Positions 13,911 to 25,060 of a DNA stretch of 64,000 nucleotides are shown piece after piece. The translations under genes and the position numbers were made by a program. The DNA comes from Excoecaria cochinchinensis (Eukaryota > Streptophyta > Magnoliopsida > Malpighiales > Euphorbiaceae), in NCBI GenBank assembly GCA_947683425.1, contig CANTUQ010000018.1, positions 310,001-374,000 of the forward strand. The letters run 5' to 3'. Below the pieces are notes generated by a model. It saw only the letters and a program-made list of their open reading frames with translations, did not search any database and had not been told where the DNA came from. Within the stretch, counting starts at the first letter, position 1. Every line of letters begins with the position of its first letter.

Positions 13911-15190
13911 ATGTCTAACCCATCAAGTGGTTCTGATGCAACTAGGTCAATGATTACCGAAGAAGTGGGGAAAAGAATGGAAGAGTTTGAGGCCAGAATG
14001 ATGGCGATGAAGGGCAACCTTGCCACTACCTTAGCCCCACTTGCTAGGCAACAGGCTGCTGCTCCAGCTCGGGGGCAAAATGAACAAGGGGCTGCTAGAG
14101 AGGATCCCCCAGCAGCAGTTGATCCACCTGTGGTTGAGGTAAGAGCACTAGCGCCTGTCGAGCGTAGAGAAGGCCCTAAATCTGTGATTGACTTATGGGA
14201 GGAGCAAGACGAATAGACGGTAATAAAGGGAAAGTCGCCCAAGCCGGAGGATGCGATGTGGAGAAAAATGGAAGAAAGGTTTGAAGCTATGACAAGGATG
14301 TTGAAGGTAGGAAGAGGAATGAACCTTGAGGATCGGGAGCTGGACAGTGATGATCTGATCCCTCAGAATTTCAAGATGCCTGATATTCCCAAATTTAATG
14401 GCACTTTCGACCCCACCGCACACATGAAGCAGTACTCGCTGGTAATGAAGGGTACTACTTTAATAAAGAGATAAAAGATTGAGTATTTTTGTCTGAGCTT
14501 AACCGGCCCAGTAGTGAATTGGTATAATGGGCTAGACCGAAGGACGAAGGACGATTGGGATTTGCTGACAGAGGAGTTTCTCAGACAGTATGATTGTAGT
14601 ACAAGAATGGAAGTAACTCTAAAGGACCTGGAATTGTTGCAGCAAAAGGCAGGCGAGCCTTTCCACGAGTATCTGACCCGATGGAGAAATCGAGTAATGG
14701 AGATGAAAAGGAAGCCAGATACTCAAGACTAGATACGGCTGTTCATAAAAAATGCGAGCCCGTATCTGAGAGATGGACTAAAGATGAAGGGATTAAGAGA
14801 TTGGGAGTCTTTGAAAGACATTGCTATCAAGTCTGAGGGAGAGTACCTTTTGAGAAGGGTCAATAGTGAAGCTTATGCCAAGAGGGGCTATACTAATAAA
14901 GGGGCAAACAAGTCAGCAAGTTCTAGAAGTGCCAATAGAAGTGGAAAGACAAGTGAGGTATCGGCAACGGGCGTGAGTTAGAGGTACTTCTCAAATTTGG
15001 ACAGGCCTTTGTCATGGGTATTAAAGAGATTTATAAAGGAGGGGAAGCTACAACCCCTACATCACAGGCTAACTAGGGCCTAAGGATAGCCAGGGCATAA
15101 GGAGAACGAATATTGTGCTTATCACCAACATACTGGGCATTTGACAAACAATTGGATAACCCTGAGGCACTAGATTTAGGATCTAATTGA
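13911..15190 (+). pseudogene. Tat gag (capsid and nucleocapsid), element 1, broken
   Basis: I chose the methionine at 13911 because all three copies have a methionine at the same aligned place, although open frame extends upstream. The capsid part carries AHMKQYSLVMKGTT, TKDDWDLLTEEFLRQY and FHEYLTRWRNRV, the pattern of plant Ty3-gypsy gag. Near 15113 is a zinc-knuckle-like Cx2Hx4Hx4C motif (CAYHQHTGH) whose last cysteine is replaced. The frame is constant, but stops interrupt it near 14214, 14472, 14730, 14979 and several times after 15060. Gag would form the particle and package RNA. Confidence 0.85.
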
Positions 15191-15251
15191 TAGTAAGTAG
15201 ATCACTAATCCTGAACGAAGAGAGAGCAAGAAGAAGTCCAGCTATAATGCA

Positions 15252-16600
15252 GTGCCCCCACCTGTATACGTGATTAGGTCCAGTTTGCCTGAATGGTTTA
15301 TATTGAGAGATTTATATGGCATCGATACCAACACTGCTATTACGAGCCTCTACATGGTAAGTGAAGAAGGGCTTCCCGTGGCAGTGATCGATTGTTGGTA
15401 CATTGATGAAAGTGGAGACGAAAACATTGATTTTATAGATGAAGCTTTTCCCAACCCATGGGGATCGGAAGAGGAAGAAGAGAAGAAGGTTGGAGCAGTA
15501 ACTCGGAGTGGAAGGGTAGCTCCAGAAGTTGAGAGGTCGCAAGATCCAGTGGAAAACCAAAGAGAAAAAGAGTCAAAAGAGGATTCAATAATGAGGCAAT
15601 TAAAAAAGACGCCGGCTCAAATTTCAATATGGGATCTATTAAGGCAGTCTCCATCGCATAGACAGCAGATAGTAGAGACTTTGTGCGAGACAACGGCGGC
15701 CACAACCATATCACCCACAGTGTTGCAGGATGTAGTAAAAGGGGGTGTTGGGGAAAATGTGGTATTTACAAATGCAGACTTGCCAGTAGAAGGACACAAT
15801 CATAATTGCCCTTTGTACATACGGGCTCAGATCAATCAAAAGCACACGGCATGTGTCATGGTGGACAATGGTTCATCAATTAATGTATGCCCACTAGTGG
15901 CAATAGCAGCTTTTATGGGTAACAAAGGACATGCTGGCTAAGTCTGATCTAACAATCACGGCTTATGATAACTCACGGAGGCAGGCTTCCAGGACCTTCA
16001 AGACAGCAGTCAAGACAGGGCCAGTTGCAACCGAAGTGGAATTTGTAGTTCTGCCCATTCTCGCTAATTTCTCAGCCCTTTTAGGAAGGCCTTGGTTCTA
16101 TAAGTTGGGAGGGGTACCCTCTAGTTTGCACCAGATGATTAAGATTCCTCATGAGGGGTAGGTCATGACTATAAGGGCTGCAAGGGAGAATCAGGTCTCA
16201 ATATTGGAGATTGCAAGACAACCTTTCAGTGGATTTCACATTGCTGTGATAAATGAGGAGGAGCCTATGGAAGGAAGCCCTCACGTGCTGTATATGATGA
16301 AGAGGATGTTGTTCCTCCCTAGTGTGGGTCTAGGCAAGAATTTGTAGGGGTCACAAGTAGCCATCGCCACCAGTGGTTAGAAGGATAAGAGGAGCCTTGG
16401 GTATGAAGGTGCAGCAAAGAAGGGTAAGAAGTTGGTCGAGGAAATCCCTCATATCAGTGAAAGGTTTGTACCAGCAACTGCATTGTGTGCCTACATGGGG
16501 GAAGCCTCAGTGGGTCGATGGGAAGATTGTGCCGGGATTTGAGGTTTTCAACGACGTCTTCGATTGCGACATTGGATTAATCAAATAAGTAGACGGTTTT
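15252..16600 (+). pseudogene. Tat protease and G-patch region, element 1, broken
   Basis: An aspartic protease motif (VMVDNGSSINVCP) lies near 15858-15895, followed by the flap-side LLGRPWF. A +1 frameshift near 15920 separates the two halves. Downstream, GLGKN and SLGYEG (about 16330-16420) are remnants of a G-patch, better preserved in elements 2 and 3. Upstream is an acidic linker with WDLLRQSPSHR. Several stops follow 16161. In the intact polyprotein this segment would process Gag-Pol. Confidence 0.8.
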
Positions 16601-16674
16601 TAGGATGAAGAAATATGACCAAGGGGACTATTTAGGACTGCGAAGCATCCGAAGAGATTATCACTGAGAAGCTG

Positions 16675-17225
16675 GTGACTACCCAGATAAAGGGGAAGAC
16701 AAAGGTGGAAGAAGCCATACAGGGGGTCGCTACAGAGCCTCCAAAGTGCCAGATTTATTCAGGACCGTCAGCTTCAGCAGTTGCGCCGGCGGGAGAGGAG
16801 GAAGAGAATAGTGTAGATTTTCTTTTTATTCCTGAACTCTTTAATGATGTTAATGACATTTGCAGTTCTATTAATGAAATGAACAATTTTGCTTACTTGT
16901 GTGATGTTTCTAATGATTTCAATATGCATAATCATGATCATAATGCATCCATATTTGACATTGATTCAACTGATGCAACTCCATTCAATCTTGGATCCTC
17001 GGAAAACCCAAAAGAAATGTTGATAGCATCTAACACAACTTCTGAAGAGCCAGAAAAATTCGAGAGAATCTTAAGAAAATGTGAAAAAGTCTTTGCCTGG
17101 ACCTACAAAGATATGCCAGGGGTAGATCGGGAAAATGCAGAACACGCCATCCTAACATACCCGGATCAAAAACCTATCAAGCAGAAACTTAGGAAGCTCA
17201 GGCCAGAATGGGCAGATAAGGTCAA
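16675..17225 (+). pseudogene. Linker to reverse transcriptase, element 1, cut by insertion
   Basis: This matches the pre-RT linker of elements 2 and 3: a histidine/asparagine-rich stretch, then EKVFAWTYKDMPGVD and a KPIKQKLRKLRPEWADK segment. It ends abruptly at 17225, where LTR 2 starts; siblings continue here into the RT domain. The reading frame running on to 17337 reads into the LTR and is not part of the gene. Confidence 0.8.
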
Positions 17226-17415
17226 TGTGGACACCGGGTCCGGAGGTAGTCAAGATCAGAGTTATGTGATAAAGAAACTAACGTCAGTTTTTGGACAAGG
17301 GACGAAAGTTGTGGATGTCCGTCCTCCAGTTTTATAAGGATCGGAGGTTTTCTGGGTAAACGGGGGATTTCAGACAGTCGAAAAAAGTTCAAATTTGAGA
17401 ATTGACATTTGAACC
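17226..17415 (+). repeat. 5' LTR of Tat element 2, first part
   Basis: The first 190 bases of the LTR, starting TGTGGACACC like the TGTAGACACC start of LTR 3 at 52578. It ends with GAACC, the target site of the Athila insertion. The rest of the LTR is 31062-33415. Confidence 0.8.
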
Positions 17416-18590
17416 TGACGCGACCTCAGCAATCGGTAAGTAATACAGTGGGGTAAATTTAGGACCCCGAATTATCATACCCAAGGGACAGTGTGTGCAA
17501 GCAATGAAAATCAAGTATATGCTAAAGAATTCCCAATTGTTTGAGTTGATTGAGTTATCTATTGATTAAAAATAATGAATTTAAATAACTAAAATAAGCA
17601 AGCAGAAATAATCAAGTTAAATTGAGGTTAACAATTGAAAGAAATAAAATGATGGAAAAATTAACAAGATAAGAATTCAAAATAGACGAACGCTGCTCGG
17701 GTTCACTCATCCACCCCATACCCAAATGTGAATAAAATTAATCCAAGAACCAACTATGAAAGAAATCGGGATAACCCTCTTAACCCAAGCTTCCCAATCC
17801 GGAGTCAGCCACTCTAATTATATGACATCCCAAACCGGAGTCAGCCACATAACTAGCCTATGCACGGGTCTAAAATGCTAAGTTCGATTTATTTTCCCAA
17901 TACGGAGTCAAACAACCTAGAACTTAATTATCTCACTCTCCACTCTAGTCTTAAATCATAAAATTCTGCACTTCTAGATTCCCAATCCAGAGTTGTCAAA
18001 AAGATACAGCAAGAATGATAAAAACTGAATGTAAATAACAATGGTATTCAATCCATACAACTCAATAACCAATACAGATACATGAAATAAATCATTCATC
18101 AAAACTGGAAATTAACTTCAAAAAATAAATCCCAAGAATTAACAATAAGAACCAGTGAAATAAACCATTCAATCGTATATTTAATTTCAAAAGATGTTCA
18201 GAATTCACATCATGGGTAGGGGATTCAAAGATCCCCCAAACAACTAAAAGACTACTCACGATCCATTACAAAATCAAAAGGAAAGAGGAAAGAATAAACC
18301 TAGAAATTCATTAAGGCATAAATCCCAGTTGAATCCCACGTTCTTCGATCTCCTTCTTCGAATCTTCAACGGAGAAAAATTCTGGAAATCTCTGAATGTA
18401 AAAACTGTGTATTGAAATTAAACTATGTGTTTCAAATGTAAAACTCTTGATTTGCAAATTAATTCTAAAGATAAAAGTGAAAACTTAAATTAAGAACAAT
18501 AGAAAAAATCTCAAAATTCTAGATCTAAAACCCTAATGTGAAAAATAGCTGCCAAAAATCCGAACTCCCTGCCAAACAGAAAACTTTTCT

Positions 18591-18600
18591 TTAAATATCC
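18591..18600 (-). promoter_or_regulatory. TATA-like box of the Athila LTR
   Basis: ATATTTAAAG on the minus strand lies directly downstream of the hairpin array. The same sequence occurs in the other LTR near 30453-30462. Assignment is by position and sequence only. Confidence 0.45.
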
Positions 18601-18607
18601 CGAGGGG

Positions 18608-19004
18608 TCACGGTGGCAACCAAAATGGTTTTCACCGTGAGGGTGTTGAGGAAGTGAATGTGCCTTGCGAGTAGGACAGGGGTCACGGTGGCAACAAGAT
18701 TTGTTGCCACCGTGAGATGCTCAAATTTCGCTTCTGTCCAGGAATTCCCTATGTCACGGTGACAATAGATTCCCTTGCCACCGTGGGGTACCTCCTCAAT
18801 TGATTCTGCCTTGGTGAGTATTATGTCACGGTGACAACAAGATAGGTTGCCACCGTGAGGTACTTCTTGCCTGCATTCTGCCCGATGAATAAATATGTCA
18901 CGGTGGCAATGACATTGGTTGCCACCGTGACCCATAGTATGCCTGCATTCTGTTTTTGAATCCTTTGAATGTCACGGTGATAACCAGAAAGGTTGCCACC
19001 GTGA
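18608..19004. repeat. Six hairpins with 72-75 base spacing, 3' LTR copy
   Basis: Units at 18608, 18683, 18754, 18826, 18898 and 18972 are each about 33 bases: TCACGGTGGCAACC, a short loop, then the complement GGTTGCCACCGTGA, with small variations. Spacing is 71-75 bases. Spacers share a GCATTCTG motif. The array lies upstream of the LTR TATA-like box. Confidence 0.93.
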
Positions 19005-19195
19005 GGTACCTAAAAAATTACTGCAAACAAAATTCAAACTCAATCAAAATACTAACTAAAATGCATAAAAATTCTAATTTCACTAAAAGTGACAAAATTG
19101 ATCTAAAGTAAGCATGATATGACAATAAACACCACTAAACACCCATAAATCATACGAAAATACTATCAAATCTAAATACTAAATTGAAGTTATCA

Positions 19196-19211
19196 AAATA
19201 CCCCACACTTA
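19196..19211 (-). promoter_or_regulatory. Athila polypurine tract
   Basis: On the minus strand AAGTGTGGGGTATTT ends directly at the 3' LTR. This is where plus-strand DNA synthesis would be primed. AAGTGTGGGG also occurs near 19770 and 20657. Confidence 0.7.
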
Positions 19212-20698
19212 GATTTTGCTCGACCTCGAGTAAATGAATTATCCACATTACTGAAATTTCAAACTCTAACTCGGAATAAGAAAACTCAACAGCAATCATA
19301 GCACTAAATAGAATAGTCTTAACCACAAATTCTCAAATCAGCTTATATCAATAAATTTCACGTGTGTGGTTACGCACTTGCAACTCAGGGTAATCATAAG
19401 CCTCTCCTTTAGCACCGGAACCACAAGGGTTATCTCCATTAAACAACTCAATCTAAGAGCAAGATTATTAGGACTTATTCCAAGGTTGAAATGTTAGGTT
19501 ACGGTATTGGCAAACAAGAGAAGTTAAGGAAATTGAGCAAAGAGTCAGCCACTCTACCTATAAACACCACTACCCAATTTGAATACAATCTTTCCATGAC
19601 CGATTTTTTAATCCCCTCGCAGTTGCCAAAACTCGTCTGAACTACCCATAATGGAAAAAAAATAAAAACATTAAACCACAGGAAAACAAAGAGAATAAAT
19701 TACCCGAAGAAATTTTTCTCTCAACCCAATCATTTCTGAATGTAAAGACATCTTCTTCTAATTGAGGGTACCCCACACTTGAATTTTTCTACATCTGACT
19801 AACTCAAAAAATTAAAACAATGATCAACCTTTTCATCAAATTCCTTTTTTTTTTTAAATAAACTAAAACCTCTATTTTCTTACCACAAAATTTGACTCCA
19901 TTAAGGGAAATTTAAACCATATACTAGACAACACCCTAAAGTTTCACAATTCTTCTCACACCCACATTATTTTAATAGTAAATACCCGTATTCAACTTTT
20001 AATGATATCCCCCCCAATCCTAGAGTGGCCAATTCTTAGAAAGGATAGGCAAAATCATTTAGGTTAAATGGTAAAATAAGAGTGTAATAAAGAAAAATGC
20101 ATAGTACGCTTTTAGCATACCAAATCAGCTCAACGGGGCTAGCAATGGAAATTACGCATTCATGTAGGTAAAAAGTCATTTAAAGTGGTTACCAAAAAAA
20201 AATTTGCCTAAATCATGTCCTAAACCTGCTTAAGTTGTTATAATGTTTCGAAGGGTGATGAGGAAGGTTCTAACTATCCTAAATTTCCTTTACTCAACAA
20301 CCTTCACACACTATAATTTTTTAAGTTTTTCACAAGCAAGCCTATAATGCACAAAAGATAGGAAATTACAAGATATATGACTAATTGAAATTAATTTGCT
20401 GCTAAAACTAACAACTACTCTCTTGCTAAGATCAATTTTTAAGAAAATCCATTCACAACTTAAAGTTCAAAACATTCACAATAGGAATAACTAGAGGCAA
20501 GCTAAACTAAGATAGAAAAAATTCAAACAACCACAATTAAGTATTCAAATAACTAAAACACAATAAAATATGCGAATAAAAATAAATAAAACATAAAACA
20601 TGCAGATAAAATAAAAATAATTAGTTACATATTAAGATGTTGGAGTTACTCCTCCTACCCCACACTTAATACCTTGCTGTTCGCAGCAAGTTAAATAA
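19212..20698 (-). other. Athila 3' untranslated region
   Basis: AT-rich, with no credible reading frame, between the env-position gene and the 3' LTR. It contains two extra copies of the polypurine-like motif. Confidence 0.6.
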
Positions 20699-21924
20699 TT
20701 ACAAAACAAAATTAAAATAAAAAAAATAAAAACAAAAGATAGTATGTCTCCCTGTTATACTCTCTGGAGGTGGTGGAGGTGGGAAATGTGCATCAGTGCG
20801 CGCAGTGAATGAGGAAAGTCCCGAGAGCACCTGGTCCATCTGTGACTGAAGATTGGCCTGAGACGCGGAGATGGTGCCCACAGACGCGGCGATGGTGGCC
20901 ATGCGCTCCATCAGCGCGTCGTACTGCTGAGATGATAAATGTGCGGGCTCTGGTGCTGGAGGTGCTTCCGGATCTTCCTCTTGCTCATAGGGCAAGCCTC
21001 CTAGACGTCGTTGAACTCCCTGAAGATACTCTGCACGAGTAGTCAGTCTATAACTATGTGCAGCTGTCACGTCATCCACTACGACCTTCATGTTCTTTAT
21101 CATCTTCTTATCAATAGTTGCAATGGATGATAGTGGTTTGGGTTTCCTCAGTGGGTGATGTACACCCTTAGCAATTACTGTTACCAAACCACCCGGTGCA
21201 ATCTTCTTCACTTTCTTAGGGTACTATTGCATTTCTTCCAATTTATGCCACAAATGAGGTGCCCCATTAATCCTCACACCCCTCACCATACAAGCTAAAA
21301 ATAAGGCTTCCGTTAGGTTTACTTGCCCAGGTGAATCCACATGACTTAGAAAAGAGAGTGAGAAAAATCGATGAAGGATCCGCATGGCATGACTGTTGAG
21401 ATGGTGTGCCTTCGTCTTGCTTGACACATATGTCGTGGCTGTCACCGAATCTCAAATTGTCGCCCAGGCATTATCTTTGTCATAGTCTTCAAAACAATAC
21501 GGGGCTAGAAAAGGGAAAACAAGTAGTTCTGCAAAGTCCACAAAAATCCTCTCATTTCTCGTACCTTCCAGAAAAAATGATACTGTCCCAGGATCTTGAG
21601 AAGGGTCGCGGCTGATCCTACATGTTACAGTTGACACAAAATCTCTTGTCAACCTCGGATAAACCTTCTCATTAATAGCAAAAAGTTGCTCCCACCTAAT
21701 ATTGGATATGACCCGCTGGACTTCATTTTTGATTCCCAGCTTCTCCAACAAATCAAAGTCCAAGTAACTTGTTGGAATATACGCGCATTTAGAAAATAAA
21801 TCATATGCAGTCTTCTTAGCACTCGGAACCCAGGTCGGTACGTCGGAAATATCCACTGAAGGTTGGCTAGATTGTGGGCTTGTAGAACTTGAGGCCAGAG
21901 CAGAGCTTTTTCTCTTAGGGGCCA
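20699..21924 (-). pseudogene. Athila env-position gene (ATHILA ORF1-like protein), two stops
   Basis: One minus-strand frame of about 400 codons is broken only by a stop near 21452 and one near 21224. The N-terminus is basic and serine-rich. A globular part carries WEQLFAINEKVYPRLTRDF, the pattern of plant ATHILA ORF1 / putative plant transposon proteins. The C-terminal third is a glutamine-rich coiled coil. I see no signal peptide and no clear transmembrane segment, so an envelope role is not supported. The coding exon starts at 21924 after a splice acceptor (TTCGTGCAG). A matching donor (GTAAGT) lies at 22769 below a short leader exon. The start codon seems to be split: A at 22770, T and G at 21924-21923. 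Confidence 0.7.
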
Positions 21925-22769
21925 CTGCACGAAAATGAAAAACCAAATTTAATGAATGTGCATCAAACAACAATGGCTTTCAATATATAGCATCAGTTAT
22001 CAAGCTCATGCTAACCTATTAAAAACAATCTCCCCATGCCCATTTGAGTTTATAAGAGATGCATCAATTCACGAAGTATTCAAGAAAGTTAAATAACATA
22101 AATAAGCACAATTCAACAAAAGTGATGATCAAATTCAACATCATCCTAAGAGCACTCCTGAAGTTCAATCTAACCAAGAATAACCATTAGCACATACTCA
22201 TTAGAATGTTAGGCAAGTTGCATCTATTGACAACGAAGGCAAAAATGATCGATGAGAACAAATAGTGCATTTGAACACTATGGCAAATGAATCTCTACAT
22301 TTCAAATTTGCAAGAAATGGCAAAATCAGGAAAACCACTCATTAAGACATTTTATCAAACACTTGGTATGCAGCAATTTAACTGACTAAAATTGAAGCCC
22401 ATAGATATTAACAAAAACCCAAAACTATAATTCGATGCATCAAAATGTAGAGCCAATAGTTAAAACCTAGCAATTCCCATTTTCAACCAAGAAATTGAAT
22501 AAAATTTACAACTCAAATCACGCGCAAATACACACGCCCTAACTTCCAAATCCAACTTCGTTCATGGTTGATGTAAAATTGAGAAGGGAAATAAGAATTG
22601 AGAACATCCACAACATTAATTCAAAGCATAATGAGAAGAAAATCCTAAGTGGTTATAAAATTGAGACCTCAAAAGTATAGCCATGGAAGAGAACATGAAC
22701 AGGGAAAAAGAACCGTAAAGAGAAAATAAATGAAAATGAAGGATAAAAAGAAAGACAAAAATTACTTAC
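21925..22769 (-). other. Putative intron in the leader of the Athila env-position gene
   Basis: The donor GTAAGTAA at 22769 and acceptor TTCGTGCAG ending 21925 bound 845 AT-rich bases without coding potential. Inferred from splice signals and the coding start immediately downstream. Confidence 0.55.
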
Positions 22770-22925
22770 TTGTTGTAGGTTCGCAGAAATTGAAGCCTAA
22801 AAGAAAGAATTGAAGCTCGAAATAGCAGAGAATAATGAAATATTCAAGTTTTGAGAGTGAGAGATGTGGTAGGGTGAGAGACAAAATACGAAAAACTGGG
22901 ATTTTAAAACAAATTTTCGCGGGGA
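22770..22925 (-). promoter_or_regulatory. Putative internal promoter and leader exon of the Athila env-position gene
   Basis: Directly below the hairpin array the minus strand has a TATA-like TTTTAAAATCCC (about 22893-22904). A CT-rich leader (TCTCTCACCC) follows, and the exon ends at 22770. The order array, TATA-like box, leader, intron mirrors the LTR promoter. Confidence 0.45.
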
Positions 22926-23394
22926 TCACGGTGGTAACCAAATGGTTGCCACCGTGAGGTACACAAAATTTTCAATCCAAAATTAAACCGCCTCATGGTC
23001 ACGGTGACAACCAAAATCATTGTCACCGTGACATACCACAAATTCAAAATAGAATTGAAACTTCAACACATCACGGTGGGAACAAAATTCATTGCCACCG
23101 TGACATGTGCAAACTTAAAAACAGAATTCAACCCTCCTGAGGTCACAGTGGTAACCAAAACAATCATCACCGTGACTTATGCACACATCAAAACAGAATG
23201 CTACTTACCAGTTGGTCACGGTGGCAACCAAAACCATTGTCACTGTGACATACCAATTATGCCAATCCAGAATGTCTTCCTCATCCGGTCACGGTGACAA
23301 CCAGATACCTTGTAACCGTGACATGTGCACATTCCAGAATCTAGAATGCATTTTCCTCTAGTCACGGTGGTAACAAAATCCATTACCACCGTGA
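22926..23394. repeat. Seven hairpins with 72-73 base spacing, internal copy
   Basis: Units begin at 22926, 22999, 23071, 23143, 23216, 23289 and 23362, so the period is constant to within one base. Some variants keep arm pairing: GGTGACAA pairs with TTGTCACC at 22999, and GGTGGTAA with TTACCACC at 23362. Others (23071, 23216, 23289) have mismatches. Spacers carry AGAATGC or AGAATTC, the complement of the LTR spacer motif, so this array looks inverted relative to the LTR arrays. Apparent reading frames here are by-products. Confidence 0.93.
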
Positions 23395-23599
23395 CCACCT
23401 GCAAACTTGCAAAAATTTCATCAATCACTCAAAACTTCAGCTACTAAAACCTTGAAAATTCTCCCGTTAACAACATAATTTCATTATGACTACAAAGCAC
23501 ACAACTTGGACAAAAATAAACATGACTAACTACCTAAAGAAAATAGCAATAAACACAAAATAACAAAGTTTGAGAAGAAGTTCTACATTTAACAAGTCC

Positions 23600-24990
23600 G
23601 CAACTGGAATTGTAAATACCGTTAAGGATCCGCAAGGTTGACGACCACTAAAGCCCCATCATATATTGATTCAAAATAAGGCTTCACACGGTGTCCATTT
23701 ACCTTGAACTCGTTTTCACCCATCTGGTGCTTCAATGTGATCACTCCAAACTGATCAGCTCCCACAAATTCATAATGTCCCTTCCACCGTGACTTTAACT
23801 TTCCTAGAAATAATCACAACCTGATATCATATAAAAGAACTTTCATACCTGGAATGAATTCTTTCCTGACTAATTTCTTATCGTGCTATTTCTTTGTGTT
23901 TTCCTTATACTTCTCTGCTTGTTGATATGACCAATAGCGTATCTCTTCCAATTCATTCATCTGGAGAAGTCTCTTCTCACCTGCACTCTTGATATCAAAA
24001 TTTAGAAACTTGGTTGCCCAATAAGCTTTGTGTTCTAGTTCGACGGGGAGATGACAAGATTTACCAAAAACAAGCTTAAATGGGGATAATCCTATAGATG
24101 TTTTAAATGCAATTCTGTAAGCCCACAAAGCTTCATCCAACCTTAAATACCAATCCTTTCTAGATGAATTTACAGTCTTTTCTAGGATGGCCTTAAGTTC
24201 CCGATCGGACACTTGAACCTGCCCATTAGCTTGAGCATGATAAGGGGTGGTGACCTTATGCCTAACTCCAAATTTTTTCAATAAAGCCTTGAATTGGTGG
24301 TTAACAAAATGTTTACCACCATCACTAATAATCGCTCTAGGGGCTCCAAATCAGGTGAATATATTCTTTCTCAAGAAATCTAGAACAACTTTGGCATCAC
24401 AAGTTCTAGTGGCTATGGCTTCTACCCATTTACTCATATAGTCCACTACCACAAAAATATACTCATACCCATAAGAAACCGGAAAAGGCCCCATAAAGTC
24501 TATCCCCCACAAATCAAACAGTTCTACCTCAAGCAAATTGATTAAAGGCATCTCATCTCTCTTAGAAATTTACCTACTCTTTGGCATCTATCACAGTTTT
24601 TCACAAAGAATTGCACATCTTTAAACATAGTAGGCCAATAAAAACCAGAGGATAGAATTTTCGATACCGTTCTATTTGGCCCATGGTGTCCACCAGCTTC
24701 CCCGCTATGACATGCCTTGATATCTCACCCTTCTCCTCATCCGAGATACACCTCCTCAGCACTTGATCAGCACACAGGCGAAACAAATAAGGGTCATCCC
24801 AAATGTAGTGTTTGGAATCCGCTTTCAGCTTCTTCCTTTGTTGCCATGTGAAGTCCTTTGGCATAAATCCTCCTGCAAGAAAATTAGCCACATTAGCAAC
24901 CAAGGAACAGAAATTCACTTGCAAATAAAGCACAAATATGTTCATCAGGGAATAAATCTAAAATTTCCCCTTTTTCAATTTGATCGCTCT
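23600..24990 (-). pseudogene. Athila integrase, broken
   Basis: The zinc-binding region is shifted out of frame near 24700. The core shows LWGIDFMGPFP (first Asp) and a second Asp in IISDGG. The third acidic residue is Gln in ANGQVQVSDRE (about 24210), where the family has Glu. A stop occurs near 24351. The remaining core includes WAYRIAFKTSIGLSPF and KSCHLPVELEHKAYWA, typical of Athila. The C-terminal domain continues to about 23600 through further stops. The enzyme would insert the cDNA into the genome. Confidence 0.88.
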
Positions 24991-25060
24991 CCAATCCCGA
25001 CAAATGATCCACTACGAAATTTTCTGTCCCCTTCTTATCTTTGATTTCCAGGTCAAACTC

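Larger units (their letters stand above)
10469..17225 (+). mobile_element. Tat/Ogre-like LTR retrotransposon, element 1, interrupted
   Basis: The 5' LTR, primer binding site, leader, gag, protease, G-patch and the linker before RT are present in order. The element stops at 17225 where the LTR of Tat element 2 begins, so RT, RNase H, integrase and the 3' LTR should lie right of the window. Its proteins closely match elements 2 and 3, and the second RNase H domain of those copies places the family in the Tat lineage. The flank GTCAA (17221-17225) is the expected left copy of the element 2 target duplication. Confidence 0.85.
17416..19195 (-). repeat. Athila 3' LTR
   Basis: On the minus strand the LTR runs from TGATAAC at 19195 to CGCGTCA at 17416. 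Six hairpins sit in its U3 part (18608-19004), followed by a TATA-like ATATTTAAAG near 18591-18600. Compared with the 5' LTR it lacks about ten bases near 17433. Confidence 0.92.

Noticed and set aside
20699..21924. Athila env-position gene as a true envelope glycoprotein
   Set aside because: No signal peptide, no clear transmembrane helix and no cysteine pattern; the features are those of ATHILA ORF1-like coiled-coil proteins.
18608..23394. Regularly spaced repeats resembling a CRISPR array
   Set aside because: The units are palindromes inside LTRs and the body of a plant retrotransposon, and spacers are related to each other. No cas genes and no bacterial context.
22995..23428. Frames rich in VTVT and similar repeats
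   Set aside because: They arise from the hairpin array, which is similar in several frames and on both strands.
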